A DNA stretch of 64,000 nucleotides from Eubacteriales bacterium (lineage in GTDB: Bacteria > Bacillota > Clostridia > Lachnospirales > Lachnospiraceae): NCBI GenBank assembly GCA_030524545.1, contig JAUNGM010000009.1, positions 1 to 64,000 of the forward strand, written 5' to 3'. Positions 26,034 through 34,986 of the stretch are shown here, in pieces. Within the stretch, counting starts at the first letter, position 1. Every line of letters starts with the position of its first letter. The translations under genes and the position numbers were made by a program. Below the pieces are notes generated by a model. The model did not search any database, was not told where the DNA came from, and worked only from the letters and a program-made list of their open reading frames with translations.

Positions 26034-26198
26034 GAGAGACAGAAAGATAAGAGTATATATATGGGGACAGAGCGACAGGACGCTGCGGGTGTCTGCCTAT
26101 AAGAAGATGAAAGATTGTATATACAAGTGTACTGCCCTTGGGAAGAAGACCGATGGCAGGAGTATCTCGAAAATTGTGAAATCAGGAGGAAAGTGCAA

Positions 26199-27248
26199 AT
26201 GGAAAATCAGGAAAAACCTCACAAACGGCGTGTTCGTTATTCAGGAACCCATCCGAGAAATTATAAGGAGAAATACAAAGAGCTTCAGCCGGAGAAATAT
26301 GCAGATACCATTGAGAAAGTAATCCGCAAGGGCGGTACTCCGGCAGGAATGCACATCTCCATTATGGTGAAGGAAATTCTGGATTTTCTGGAAATTCAGC
26401 CGGGACAGACCGGACTGGATGCAACGCTGGGATATGGCGGACATACACAGGAGATGCTGAAATGCCTGAAATCTCAGGGACACATTTATGCTTTGGATGT
26501 GGATCCCATCGAGTCTGCCAAGACCAGGGAACGATTAGAAAAGCTTGGTTTTGGGGAGGATATCCTGACAGTCAGGCTGCTGAACTTTGCAAATATTGAC
26601 CAGGTAGCCAAAGAGGCCGGGAAATTTGACTTTGTGCTTGCGGATCTGGGAGTGTCTTCCATGCAGATTGATAATCCTGACCGGGGATTCTCCTATAAGG
26701 TGGATGGTCCGCTGGATCTGCGCATGAATCCGGAAAAGGGCATCAGTGCTGCGGAGCGTCTGAAGGATATTGACAGGGAAGAACTGGTGGGAATGCTGAT
26801 AGAAAATTCTGATGAACCATATGCGGAAGAAATCGCAGATGAAGTACGGGTATGTCAAAGAAGCGGCAGGGAAATCGTGACCACGACGGATCTGAAACAG
26901 GTTATCGAAAAAGCTTTGGAATTTCTTCCGGCGTCAGAACGCAGAGAAGCTGTGAAGAAATCCTGCCAGAGGACGTTTCAGGCACTTCGCATTGATGTAA
27001 ACAGTGAATTTGAGGTATTGTACGAATTTTTGGAGAAGCTTCCGGATGTCCTGACACCGGGCGGACGTGCAGCAATTCTCACCTTTCATTCCGGCGAAGA
27101 CCGCCTTGTGAAAAAGTCCTTTAAGCAGTTGTACAAAGAAGGCGTATACAGTGACATTTCCAAAGATGTTATTCGCCCTTCCAGGGAAGAGTGCATACGC
27201 AACAGCCGTGCCCGATCGACAAAATTGCGCTGGGTGATTCGGTCATAA
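26199..27248 (+). CDS. RsmH-type 16S rRNA (cytosine-N4) methyltransferase paralogue
   Basis: SAM-dependent methyltransferase of 349 residues. The SAM site LDATLGYGGHTQEML, DFVLADLGVSSMQID, NPDRGFSYKVDGPLDLRMNP, RTFQALRIDVN and the closing SRARSTKLRWV all match RsmH, which methylates C1402 of 16S rRNA. The N terminus has a basic extension of about 50 residues before the usual start, and the gene is outside the division-wall cluster where rsmH normally sits, so this may be a second copy. AGGAGGA lies 8 nt before the ATG at 26199. Confidence 0.87.
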   Translation: MENQEKPHKRRVRYSGTHPRNYKEKYKELQPEKYADTIEKVIRKGGTPAGMHISIMVKEILDFLEIQPGQTGLDATLGYGGHTQEMLKCLKSQGHIYALDVDPIESAKTRERLEKLGFGEDILTVRLLNFANIDQVAKEAGKFDFVLADLGVSSMQIDNPDRGFSYKVDGPLDLRMNPEKGISAAERLKDIDREELVGMLIENSDEPYAEEIADEVRVCQRSGREIVTTTDLKQVIEKALEFLPASERREAVKKSCQRTFQALRIDVNSEFEVLYEFLEKLPDVLTPGGRAAILTFHSGEDRLVKKSFKQLYKEGVYSDISKDVIRPSREECIRNSRARSTKLRWVIRS

Positions 27249-27286
27249 ACCTTGTCCGTATGACCAAAACAGGGAGATACGAAAAA

Positions 27287-28567
27287 ATGAAAAATACAAA
27301 TACGAAAGCCAAAGATATGCAGATAAATAATATTGGGGGAAGTAAGCAGACAGAAACAATCTGCAAAGCTGCAAAGAAATGCGGCGGATGCCAATTCCAG
27401 GGAATTCCTTATAAAGAACAGGTAAAAAAGAAACAGAAGCTGGAGGAAAAACTGCTGGGAAAATTTTGCAAGGTGAATCCAATCATTGGAATGGAAAATC
27501 CGTATCATTATCGGAATAAAGTACACAGTGCCTTTGGACGTGACCGGAAAGGAAATATTATTTCCGGTACTTATCAGGCCGGTACCCATAATATTATTCC
27601 CGTGGAAGACTGCCTGATCGAGGACGAAAAAAGCCAGGAGATCATACGTACGATCCGCGGAATGCTGAAATCTTTTAAAATCAAGACTTACGATGAGGAT
27701 ACCGGTTACGGACTGCTTCGTCATGTTATGGTGAGACGGGGATTTCAGACAGGAGAGATTATGGTTGTACTGGTACTTGGCTCTCCCATTCTGCCGTCAA
27801 AGAATAATTTTGTAAAAGCCCTTCGCCGGGTGCATCCGGAGATTACAACTGTTGTTTTGAACATCAATGACAAAAGAACCAGCATGGTTCTCGGGGAGCG
27901 GGAAAACATCATCTACGGCCCGGGTTTCATCAAAGACCGCCTTTGCGGCTGTACATTCCGTATTTCCCCGAAATCCTTCTATCAGGTAAATCCGGTACAG
28001 ACGGAGATTTTGTACAGTACAGCTATCCGATTGGCAAAACTTACAGGCAGAGAAACGGTGATTGATGCTTACTGCGGAATCGGAACTATCAGCTTGGTTG
28101 CTGCTGCTCATGCAGGCAAAGTGATCGGAGTGGAGCTGAACAAGGATGCAGTCCGTGATGCCAGGATCAACGCAAAGGAAAATAAGAGTACCAATGTGGA
28201 ATTTCATCAGGGAGATGCTGGAGCGTTCATGGCTTCTATGGCGGACAATGGCCAGCATGCGGATGTAGTCTTCATGGATCCGCCGCGTTCCGGCAGTGAT
28301 GAGAAATTTCTGGCTGCAGTAACAAAACTTGCGCCGGACAGAATTATTTACATCTCCTGCGGCCCCGAATCCCTGGCCAGGGATTTGAAGTATCTTACCA
28401 GGCATCATTATATGGTAAGGACGATTCAGCCGGTAGAGATGTTCCCATTTACGGAGCATATTGAAAGTATCGTGTTACTTCAGAAGAGCAACCGAAAACC
28501 AGATACCTATGTAAAATTGAATCTGGATATGGAGGATTATTATAGAATTAAAGATCAGGAAAAATAA
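27287..28567 (+). CDS. rlmD: 23S rRNA (uracil-C5) methyltransferase, RlmD/RumA type
   Basis: TrmA/RumA-family RNA methyltransferase of 426 residues, forming 5-methyluridine in 23S rRNA. The 4Fe-4S site begins with CKAAKKCGGCQ (residues about 26-36). The SAM motif is DAYCGIGTISL, then FMDPPRSG, and the catalytic Cys lies in YISCGPESLARDL. GGGAGA lies upstream of the ATG at 27287. The N-terminal TRAM domain usual in RumA seems to be missing or very short. It follows the RsmH-type gene by about 40 nt in one operon. Confidence 0.87.
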   Translation: MKNTNTKAKDMQINNIGGSKQTETICKAAKKCGGCQFQGIPYKEQVKKKQKLEEKLLGKFCKVNPIIGMENPYHYRNKVHSAFGRDRKGNIISGTYQAGTHNIIPVEDCLIEDEKSQEIIRTIRGMLKSFKIKTYDEDTGYGLLRHVMVRRGFQTGEIMVVLVLGSPILPSKNNFVKALRRVHPEITTVVLNINDKRTSMVLGERENIIYGPGFIKDRLCGCTFRISPKSFYQVNPVQTEILYSTAIRLAKLTGRETVIDAYCGIGTISLVAAAHAGKVIGVELNKDAVRDARINAKENKSTNVEFHQGDAGAFMASMADNGQHADVVFMDPPRSGSDEKFLAAVTKLAPDRIIYISCGPESLARDLKYLTRHHYMVRTIQPVEMFPFTEHIESIVLLQKSNRKPDTYVKLNLDMEDYYRIKDQEK

Positions 28568-28568
28568 A

Positions 28569-28618
28569 TTTATCACTCACTTTATCACCCACCTTCCCTA
28601 TAATAAGTGGGTGATAAA
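28569..28618. repeat. TTTATCACYCAC repeats, left copy (upstream of the RhuM gene)
   Basis: Two tandem 12-mers, TTTATCACTCAC (28569-28580) and TTTATCACCCAC (28581-28592), then TATAATAAGT (28599-28608), overlapped by the inverted copy GTGGGTGATAAA (28607-28618). The first 40 bp match 29939-29978 at 32 of 40 positions. TATAAT here may be the -10 box of the RhuM gene, with the repeats as operator. Confidence 0.7.
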
Positions 28619-28699
28619 CTCATAAAGGAAGAAGCCAGTTGGTTTGAAGCATCGAATAATTCTACAACTCACAGGCAGATTAACAAGGAGGGCACTTAT

Positions 28700-29746
28700 T
28701 TGAAAAAGAAAATAGCAGAAATAACAATCCGTTCCAGCGCAGCGGAATATCTGACCTACGTTGCTTCCATCGGTGACCAGCAAGACAGCATTGAAATGCG
28801 CTATGAGGATGAAGATATATGGCTGACACAGAAGATGATGGCAGCATTATATAATGTGGGAATTCCAACAATCAACGAGCATATTAAAAAAATATATACG
28901 GATAGTGAATTGGAGGAGGCGTTAACTATTCGGAAATTCCGAATAGTTCAAACCGAAGGTTCCCGTCAAGTGAGCCGTGAGGTGACTCATTATAATCTTC
29001 AAATGATTATTGCAGTAGGATTCAAAGTGAACAACGAGCAAGCTGTACAGTTTCGTAAATGGGCAAATGGTATCGTAAAGGATTACACCATCAAAGGCTG
29101 GGTAATGGATGACGAGCGTCTGAAGAATGGTGGTTCCGTGCTTACGACAGAGTATTTTGACCGATTGCTTGAGCAGATTCGTGAAATTCGTTTGTCTGAG
29201 CGTAGATTTTATCAGAAGATAACGGATATCTATGCGACAGCACTTGACTACGATCGCACTGCAAAAACGACAAAGCAGTTCTTTGCTAAAGTACAAAACA
29301 AGATGCATTATGCAGTTCATGGACATACGGCAGCAGAACTGATTTATGAGCGTGCTGATGCCGACAAACCACATATGGGACTTACCACATGGGAAGCAGC
29401 ACCGGAAGGTAAAATTGTAAAAAGTGATGTTAGTATCGCTAAAAATTATCTTACCGAACAGGAAATGCGCTCGTTAGAACGTATTGTATCTGCATATCTT
29501 GATTTGGCGGAAGACCGCGCGGAGCGTCATATTCCAATGACTATGGAGGACTGGTCAAGGCGCCTGGATTTATTTCTGATGGCCGATGACAGGGAAATTC
29601 TTCAGGATTCCGGGAAAATCACTGCTGAGATTGCTAAGGCAAAAGCAGAGACAGAATTCGAAAAGTATCGAATTGTGCAGGACAGATTATTCATGTCTGA
29701 TTTTGATAAGTATTTGCTTGAATTAGAGGAAAACACAAAGAAATAG
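28700..29746 (+). CDS. RhuM-family protein
   Basis: Protein of 348 residues of the RhuM (virulence protein) family, whose molecular role is unknown and which is scattered on mobile and accessory islands. Visible family parts are EDIWLTQKMMAALYNV (helix-turn-helix-like), INEHIKKIYTDSEL, VTHYNLQMIIAVGFKVNN, QFRKWANGIVKDYTIKGW and the C-terminal GLTTWEAAPEGKI. The start is TTG at 28700, supported by AAGGAGG 8 nt upstream; an in-frame ATG at 28607 has none. Codon use is more AT-rich than in its neighbours. The flanking repeats suggest an acquired cassette. Confidence 0.75.
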   Translation: MKKKIAEITIRSSAAEYLTYVASIGDQQDSIEMRYEDEDIWLTQKMMAALYNVGIPTINEHIKKIYTDSELEEALTIRKFRIVQTEGSRQVSREVTHYNLQMIIAVGFKVNNEQAVQFRKWANGIVKDYTIKGWVMDDERLKNGGSVLTTEYFDRLLEQIREIRLSERRFYQKITDIYATALDYDRTAKTTKQFFAKVQNKMHYAVHGHTAAELIYERADADKPHMGLTTWEAAPEGKIVKSDVSIAKNYLTEQEMRSLERIVSAYLDLAEDRAERHIPMTMEDWSRRLDLFLMADDREILQDSGKITAEIAKAKAETEFEKYRIVQDRLFMSDFDKYLLELEENTKK

Positions 29747-29844
29747 GTTATTTTTGAGGGAGACGATACAAAGTTTATAAAGACAATTGGGAAAATTTGG
29801 AGCGTGTGGAAGAAAAAGCATATTTTAGGTGTGGCTTATTATGA

Positions 29845-29973
29845 AAAATTAAGGTCTGGCGTTCAAGTGAAAATGAGAAAAGTTTTAGAATCCGGTTGCT
29901 CAACGAAAAGACAGTTGAGATTATCGTGTTACTTCGGATTTATCCCCCACCTTATCACCCACCCATGTTATAA
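29845..29973 (+). pseudogene. Possible RelE-type toxin fragment
   Basis: Open frame of about 42 codons preceded in frame by a stop and lacking a start codon with ribosome site. The sequence WRSSENEKSFRIRLLNEKTV followed by EIIVLLRIY resembles the C-terminal strands of RelE/HigB toxins. The match is by eye only and could be chance. Confidence 0.2.
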
Positions 29974-29978
29974 TAAGT
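29939..29978. repeat. TTTATC repeat, right copy (downstream of the RhuM gene)
   Basis: TTTATCCCCCAC then CTTATCACCCAC, and TATAATAAGT at the same 30-bp offset as in the left copy at 28569. The two copies are exactly 1370 bp apart and in the same direction. The inverted arm present on the left is missing here. Confidence 0.7.
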
Positions 29979-30132
29979 ACTTTGCAGGATTACTATGAAC
30001 GCCATATGGCAGACGGAACAGTTGTATTCTGGATTGTTTAAGTGCCTTTATTTCCGAGATGAAGAATGGCATTGATTTTACTGACAGAAAAAGATATAAT
30101 TTGAAAAGACATATAATCAATGAATCAATGAA

Positions 30133-31761
30133 GTGAATACTTGTGCAGAACGGGAGGTTATTGATATAAATAAGCATTGCAAGATAATTGTTGTTATTTT
30201 ATTGCTGTCAGTTGTTGTGGCTGCTCTGCTCAGGGGATTTGCGGTACCGTCTGTAAATTCAGAATGGTCATCGGACGAGGTGATCATGCTTAAGGGAAAA
30301 TGGAATCAGAAGAGCTGTTCAGACGACAGTGTTTGGGAAGGTGATTACAGGATACCGGAAGGCTGCGGAAATAATCTTGTGCTGAGTCTGGAAAGTTTTT
30401 GGTGCAGCTTTCAGGTGCTTTTGGATGGAGAAGAACTGTATTCCTACGAGGATGCTCATGAAGTAAAGGGAACAAACAGGCAGTGGATACAGCTTCCGGA
30501 TAAAGCGGCAGGGGAGACCTTGACATTACGGCTTTGGGGCAGGAAAGAGCTGGCCGAGCAGACAATGAAGGGAAATACGTATCTTGGAGAAAAAGGGGCG
30601 GTGTTTTATCAGTTTTTCAAAGATAATCTGTATGCCCTCATTTTGGGTGTGGAAGCATTGCTGCTGAGTTGTGTGCTGCTTTTGTACAGTATTTATCTGC
30701 GGCATCATTCAACAGGCAGTATTTATCGGGGAACAGAGTATCTGACAGGATTTGTCCTGCTTACCGGAATTTGGATCGTTACCGATTCTCAGTTCGTGCA
30801 GATCCTTGCCGGAAAAACCGGGCTGATTTCTTTGATCTCCTTTGTTTCCTTTATGGTTATGCCGCTTTTTTTGCTGCTTTTTGTACAGGAAGTGATGATT
30901 CGCAGACGGCGGAGCCTGGATATTCTTTGTATCCTTTTTCTGGCAAATCTGGCAGTTTGCCTGCTGGTGTATCTGCTGAGAATTTTGCCGCTGTTCCGAT
31001 GTCTGCTGGGGACACATTTTCTGATCATTCTGTCTGTAGGAGTTGTGCTGAAATGCGGAATAGAAGAAATTACAAGATACCATAATACGGAAATCCGCTT
31101 GATCATAGCAGGTTTTGGAATATTATCCCTGTTTGGATGTGCGGCGTTGGGGGTATTTTATTATAATCCATCTTATGGATATTCTTACCTGTTCAGCGCA
31201 GGAATGATTTTCTTTGTTGCTTTCCTGGCTGTAGCTGCTATAAAAAAAATATACTATCATCTGGAGCAAAGTGCCTGTATGGAAGTTTACCGAAACCTGG
31301 CTTATGTAGATGCCATGACCTGCCTGGCAAACCGTAATGCCTTTACTGAGGATCAGCAAAAAGAAAAGCCTGCAGTAAACATTGCCTATCTTGTGTTTGA
31401 TATCAATAACCTGAAAATGGTTAATGATCAGTACGGGCATCAGGAGGGGGATAAATTGATTCAAAATGCGGCGGACAGTATCCGGAATGCATTTGACCGG
31501 CTTGGAAAGTGCTACCGGATCGGCGGTGATGAATTTGTTGTTGTGATTCAGGAAATTTCCGAAAAAGAAATTGAACGGGAAATCAGAAGATGGGAAATTT
31601 GTGTACAGAAGATCAACCGTACCAGACTTCTGCCCATGGAAATTGCCTGGGGATTTGCGCTGCGGGAGAGTGCGGATATCCCGGAAAAAGAAGTCTTTGC
31701 GGAAGCGGATGCAAATATGTACCACAGGAAGCAGGCAATGAAGAATCGGATGAGGAACTGA
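30133..31761 (+). CDS. Membrane diguanylate cyclase (7TM-like + GGDEF)
   Basis: Protein of up to 542 residues. A first membrane segment (about 17-36), an extracytoplasmic beta-rich domain (about 40-160), seven hydrophobic segments (about 168-375) and a C-terminal GGDEF domain (about 395-540). The active-site motif is intact: YRIGGDEFVVVIQ, with FDINNLKMVNDQYGHQEGD before it, so c-di-GMP synthesis is likely. The layout resembles 7TMR-DISM sensors. The GTG at 30133 has no ribosome site; a GGGAGG site lies at about 30150 but no standard start follows it at good distance, so the true start is uncertain. It is 41 nt ahead of the next c-di-GMP gene. Confidence 0.85.
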   Translation: MNTCAEREVIDINKHCKIIVVILLLSVVVAALLRGFAVPSVNSEWSSDEVIMLKGKWNQKSCSDDSVWEGDYRIPEGCGNNLVLSLESFWCSFQVLLDGEELYSYEDAHEVKGTNRQWIQLPDKAAGETLTLRLWGRKELAEQTMKGNTYLGEKGAVFYQFFKDNLYALILGVEALLLSCVLLLYSIYLRHHSTGSIYRGTEYLTGFVLLTGIWIVTDSQFVQILAGKTGLISLISFVSFMVMPLFLLLFVQEVMIRRRRSLDILCILFLANLAVCLLVYLLRILPLFRCLLGTHFLIILSVGVVLKCGIEEITRYHNTEIRLIIAGFGILSLFGCAALGVFYYNPSYGYSYLFSAGMIFFVAFLAVAAIKKIYYHLEQSACMEVYRNLAYVDAMTCLANRNAFTEDQQKEKPAVNIAYLVFDINNLKMVNDQYGHQEGDKLIQNAADSIRNAFDRLGKCYRIGGDEFVVVIQEISEKEIEREIRRWEICVQKINRTRLLPMEIAWGFALRESADIPEKEVFAEADANMYHRKQAMKNRMRN

Positions 31762-31802
31762 AAGTGCAGTGCATTTTCAGAAAAGATACAGGAGAAAAGA
31801 AT

Positions 31803-34800
31803 ATGAGTCTTGACTGGAGAATATTTGAAACGATTAAAGAATTTGTATACGTATCTGATATGGAGACATATGAGATCGTCTATATGAATAAATCCCTCAG
31901 GGATGCGCTTGGCGATGTCTGCGGAGATGACTATAAGGGAAATAAGTGCTACTCCGTGTTTCAGGGAAAGAGTGAACCATGTGAATTCTGCAGCAACGTG
32001 CATCTTAGGGAGAATGAGATATACAGATGGTCTTTCTGCAATCCTATTCTGAAAAAAACAATGCTTCTTCAGGATATTCAGGTTCAAAGAGACGGCCGGA
32101 ATTACCGGCTGGAAATAGCCGGCGAAGATGAAAAAAACGTGTCCGGCCAGAATCCTATTACAATTTATACACCAAATGAAATCATTGTAAATGAATGCCT
32201 GCAGTATGCCTTGAATGCAGAGGATTATGAGACGACGTTTAACAACCTGCTTTCTTTTATCGGAAAACAATTTCAGTGTGCGCGTGTCTATATTTTTGAA
32301 ATCAATAAGAATGAGACATTCAGTAATACTTATGAATGGTGTGCTGAGGGAGTAACACCGCAGATCGATCTTCTTCAGAATGAGCCGTTGGATACGATAG
32401 AGTACTGGATGGAAATGTTCAGGGACAATCAATTGGTGATCATTGAAGATATTGAACATATCAGAAAGACTTATCCATCCGTCTATGCCGCCCTGAAACC
32501 GCAGGATATTGATTCACTGGCTGTCTGCCCGTTAAGATCCCATAATGAGATCATAGGGTTTTTGGGGATTGACAATCCCATGGAAGAACAGATCAACATG
32601 ATCGAGTCATTCTTCCGCGTTATGGAATACTTTGTTGTTTCTTTCCTGAAGCGCCGGGATCTTTCTGCCAGACTGGAATATATCAGCTATCATGACCAGC
32701 TTACGGGAGCCCTGAACAGGACCGCTTATAAAGAAAAGGAAAAAAGTTTCCGGGTTTTTGATTCAGCAGGAGTCGTTTACGGAGATATTACGGGACTGAA
32801 GCGTGTGAATGATCAATTCGGCCATCTTGCCGGAGACAATCTGATTTGCCGCTGTTACGGAATGTTTTGTCAGGTCTTTGGTGAGGAGCTGATCTACCGC
32901 ACGGGCGGAGATGAGTTTCTGGTACTCTGTACGGACATTTCCAAAGAGGAATTTTTTAATAAATGCAGAAAGCTGCGGGAGATTATCGACAAGGCTGACT
33001 GCAATATGGCGATAGGCTTTGCGTGGGGACGTTTCGGGGAGACGAATCTGCAGACAATGATCAATCAGGCTGAAGAACAGATGTATGAAGAAAAGAAGAA
33101 CTTTTATGCGGGATGGAATTTGATGGCAGGAAGCAATCATGGCGGCAGGAGGGTGGAGAGAGAAATCCGCAGTATTTATGCCGAACATACAGGCCTGGTT
33201 CAAAATATTCACCAGTTTCTCAGAAAGAATCCTGACAGCATAGAGTTACTGATACAGGCCGTTTCCAGCCAAAGCTCCAGCGTCTGCCTGTATATCGGAG
33301 ATATGCGGACGAATACGTTTTATATATCTGACAACATGCGGGAATTATTTGGTTTTGAAAGCAATGTTGTGGAAGACCTGCCGACCAAATGGGAAAGAAG
33401 GATCTGCTATCCTGAAGACCTGGAACTTTACAGGGAGGATATCCGGAATCTTCTTAAAAGGAAACGTGAGGAACATGACTTTAAATACCGTGTCTATGAT
33501 AAAGACGGAAAACTTCTTTGGATTCATTGCAGAGGTTCTTTATATTGGGATGAAGAAAAGGGCTTTCCGCGATATTTTACCGGATGTATTTCCAGACAGG
33601 AATTCCTCATTGACCCCGTTACCAGTTTTCCGCGGGAAAATGATGCGGTTGCGAAACTGAAGGAGATACAAAAGAAAAATCAGAATACGGTAATCCTTGG
33701 AATTGGCTTAAATCATTTTGCGGAGATCAATGAAACCAAGGGGCGCGGAGTAACGGATAATCTTCTGCGGGATATCACGCAATACTGGGAGAACAAACTG
33801 TCTCATAAGATCTGGTTTTACCGTTTGGATGGTGTTCGCTTTATGGGAATCGTTCATCCGGACTATGCAGGGAAAGCAGAGGACTTTATTGGAGAAATCA
33901 GGGAAAGTGTCAGAAACCTCTGCCATAAATATCACGTTTTGGTAAAATATCCGTGCAGTATCTGTGTTTTTCGGTATCCCTGTGATATAGAAGAACCGGA
34001 TGTTGTTGTGGAAAAAGTAGTGACATTTATCGAAGTATCAAAAAGCAATATTGACAGAGAGTACATTGCCTATTCTGCCCATGAAGAAGATACGTTCAGA
34101 TCTCAGGCGGAGTTTATTTTACACCTGAATGAGGATGTGCTGAATGATTTTCAGAACTTCCGGATTGTGATCCAGCCAATTGTATCAGCAGGGATGGGGA
34201 GTGTGACAGGCGGTGAAGTCCTGCTGCGGTGGAAATGCCTTGGCCAGGATATTTCCCCGGCAGTCTTTGTTCCCCTTCTGGAGAAAAAAGGCCTGATCTG
34301 TCAGGTGGGCAGATGGGTGTTTGAGCAGGCTGTCCGGCATTGCCGCAGGATTGCTGCCGATTATCCGGAGTTTCATTTGTCTTTTAATGTCAGCTATCTG
34401 CAGATATCCGATGAAGGATTTATCGACTTTATGGAGCGTACGCTTACGAAATACGGAGTCGATGGTACCAATCTGATCATGGAGCTTACAGAGAGTCACT
34501 TTGATGATGAGCCGGAGAAGTTAATGAAATTTGTGGAAGACTGTAAGAATTTAGGCATGTCTATTGCTCTGGATGATTTTGGGCAGGGATATTCCTCCCT
34601 GGGCCTGCTGCTGAAATACCCGGCTAATCTTGTGAAGCTGGATCGTTCGCTTTTGACGGAACTGACGGATTCCAAGGATAAACAGAAGTTTCTTAAGACT
34701 CTGGTATATGCATGTCATGAGTTTGGGAAGAAAGTATGCGTAGAAGGGGTAGAAACAAAAGCAGCAGCGGAGATCATCAAAGAAACAGAAGGGGATATGA

Positions 34801-34868
34801 TACAGGGATTCTACTTCTATCATCCGCTGGAATTGGGAGATTTTTACGAAACTCTGCATAAGGAATAA
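31803..34868 (+). CDS. PAS-GAF-GGDEF-PAS-GGDEF-EAL c-di-GMP protein
   Basis: Cytoplasmic multi-domain protein of 1021 residues. Order: a Cys-containing PAS-like domain (about 10-110), a GAF domain (about 125-285), an intact GGDEF domain (YRTGGDEFLVL near residue 367), a PAS domain (about 490-600), a second degenerate GGDEF domain (RLDGVRFMGIV near 673, lacking the GGDEF motif) and an EAL domain (about 770-1020). EAL residues are present: QPIVS, EVLLRW (fits ExLxR), NLIMELTES, LDDFGQGYSSL, KLDRSLL and EGVET, so phosphodiesterase activity is likely. ATG at 31803 follows AGGAG. A long in-frame extension back to 31590 overlaps the previous gene and was rejected. Confidence 0.9.
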   Translation: MSLDWRIFETIKEFVYVSDMETYEIVYMNKSLRDALGDVCGDDYKGNKCYSVFQGKSEPCEFCSNVHLRENEIYRWSFCNPILKKTMLLQDIQVQRDGRNYRLEIAGEDEKNVSGQNPITIYTPNEIIVNECLQYALNAEDYETTFNNLLSFIGKQFQCARVYIFEINKNETFSNTYEWCAEGVTPQIDLLQNEPLDTIEYWMEMFRDNQLVIIEDIEHIRKTYPSVYAALKPQDIDSLAVCPLRSHNEIIGFLGIDNPMEEQINMIESFFRVMEYFVVSFLKRRDLSARLEYISYHDQLTGALNRTAYKEKEKSFRVFDSAGVVYGDITGLKRVNDQFGHLAGDNLICRCYGMFCQVFGEELIYRTGGDEFLVLCTDISKEEFFNKCRKLREIIDKADCNMAIGFAWGRFGETNLQTMINQAEEQMYEEKKNFYAGWNLMAGSNHGGRRVEREIRSIYAEHTGLVQNIHQFLRKNPDSIELLIQAVSSQSSSVCLYIGDMRTNTFYISDNMRELFGFESNVVEDLPTKWERRICYPEDLELYREDIRNLLKRKREEHDFKYRVYDKDGKLLWIHCRGSLYWDEEKGFPRYFTGCISRQEFLIDPVTSFPRENDAVAKLKEIQKKNQNTVILGIGLNHFAEINETKGRGVTDNLLRDITQYWENKLSHKIWFYRLDGVRFMGIVHPDYAGKAEDFIGEIRESVRNLCHKYHVLVKYPCSICVFRYPCDIEEPDVVVEKVVTFIEVSKSNIDREYIAYSAHEEDTFRSQAEFILHLNEDVLNDFQNFRIVIQPIVSAGMGSVTGGEVLLRWKCLGQDISPAVFVPLLEKKGLICQVGRWVFEQAVRHCRRIAADYPEFHLSFNVSYLQISDEGFIDFMERTLTKYGVDGTNLIMELTESHFDDEPEKLMKFVEDCKNLGMSIALDDFGQGYSSLGLLLKYPANLVKLDRSLLTELTDSKDKQKFLKTLVYACHEFGKKVCVEGVETKAAAEIIKETEGDMIQGFYFYHPLELGDFYETLHKE

Positions 34869-34898
34869 GAGATATCCTAAGTGAGAGAGGAAACAATC

Positions 34899-34944
34899 AA
34901 AGCAGATGTATCTTATCGAAAGAGAGAAGATACATCTGCTTTTT
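34899..34944. terminator. Bidirectional terminator
   Basis: Perfect 16-bp arms, AAAGCAGATGTATCTT and its complement, with a 12-nt loop and T or A tracts on both sides. It separates the c-di-GMP genes from the convergent binding-protein gene. Confidence 0.88.
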
Positions 34945-34986
34945 CGACCCATTTCTGACCCGGGGTAGAAATGGAGGATGCAGCTG

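Larger units (their letters stand above)
25893..26198 (+). other. Intergenic stretch: repeat, promoter and long leader
   Basis: This 306-nt gap holds a GTTACTG/CAGTAAC repeat copy (25911-25982), a promoter (26005-26033) and a 165-nt leader before the RsmH-type gene. Short reading frames exist in the leader but none has a convincing ribosome site. Confidence 0.6.
29747..30132 (+). other. Gene-poor stretch with decayed sequence and repeat copy
   Basis: About 390 nt without a complete gene. It contains the right copy of the TTTATC repeat (29939-29978) and short frames that look like gene fragments: 29845-29973 reads WRSSENEKSFRIRLLNEKTV and then EIIVLLRIY, loosely like the tail of a RelE-type toxin, and a frame after 29980 reads DYYERHMADGTVVFWIV before a stop. 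Both are too short to identify. Confidence 0.4.

Noticed and set aside
28569-29978. CRISPR array or plasmid iterons
   Set aside because: Only two 12-mers per copy with no spacers; no Cas or replication gene is present.
31590-31802. N-terminal extension of the GGDEF-EAL protein
   Set aside because: It lies wholly within the end of the previous gene in another frame, is Cys/Gly-rich without domain features, and the AGGAG site supports the ATG at 31803.
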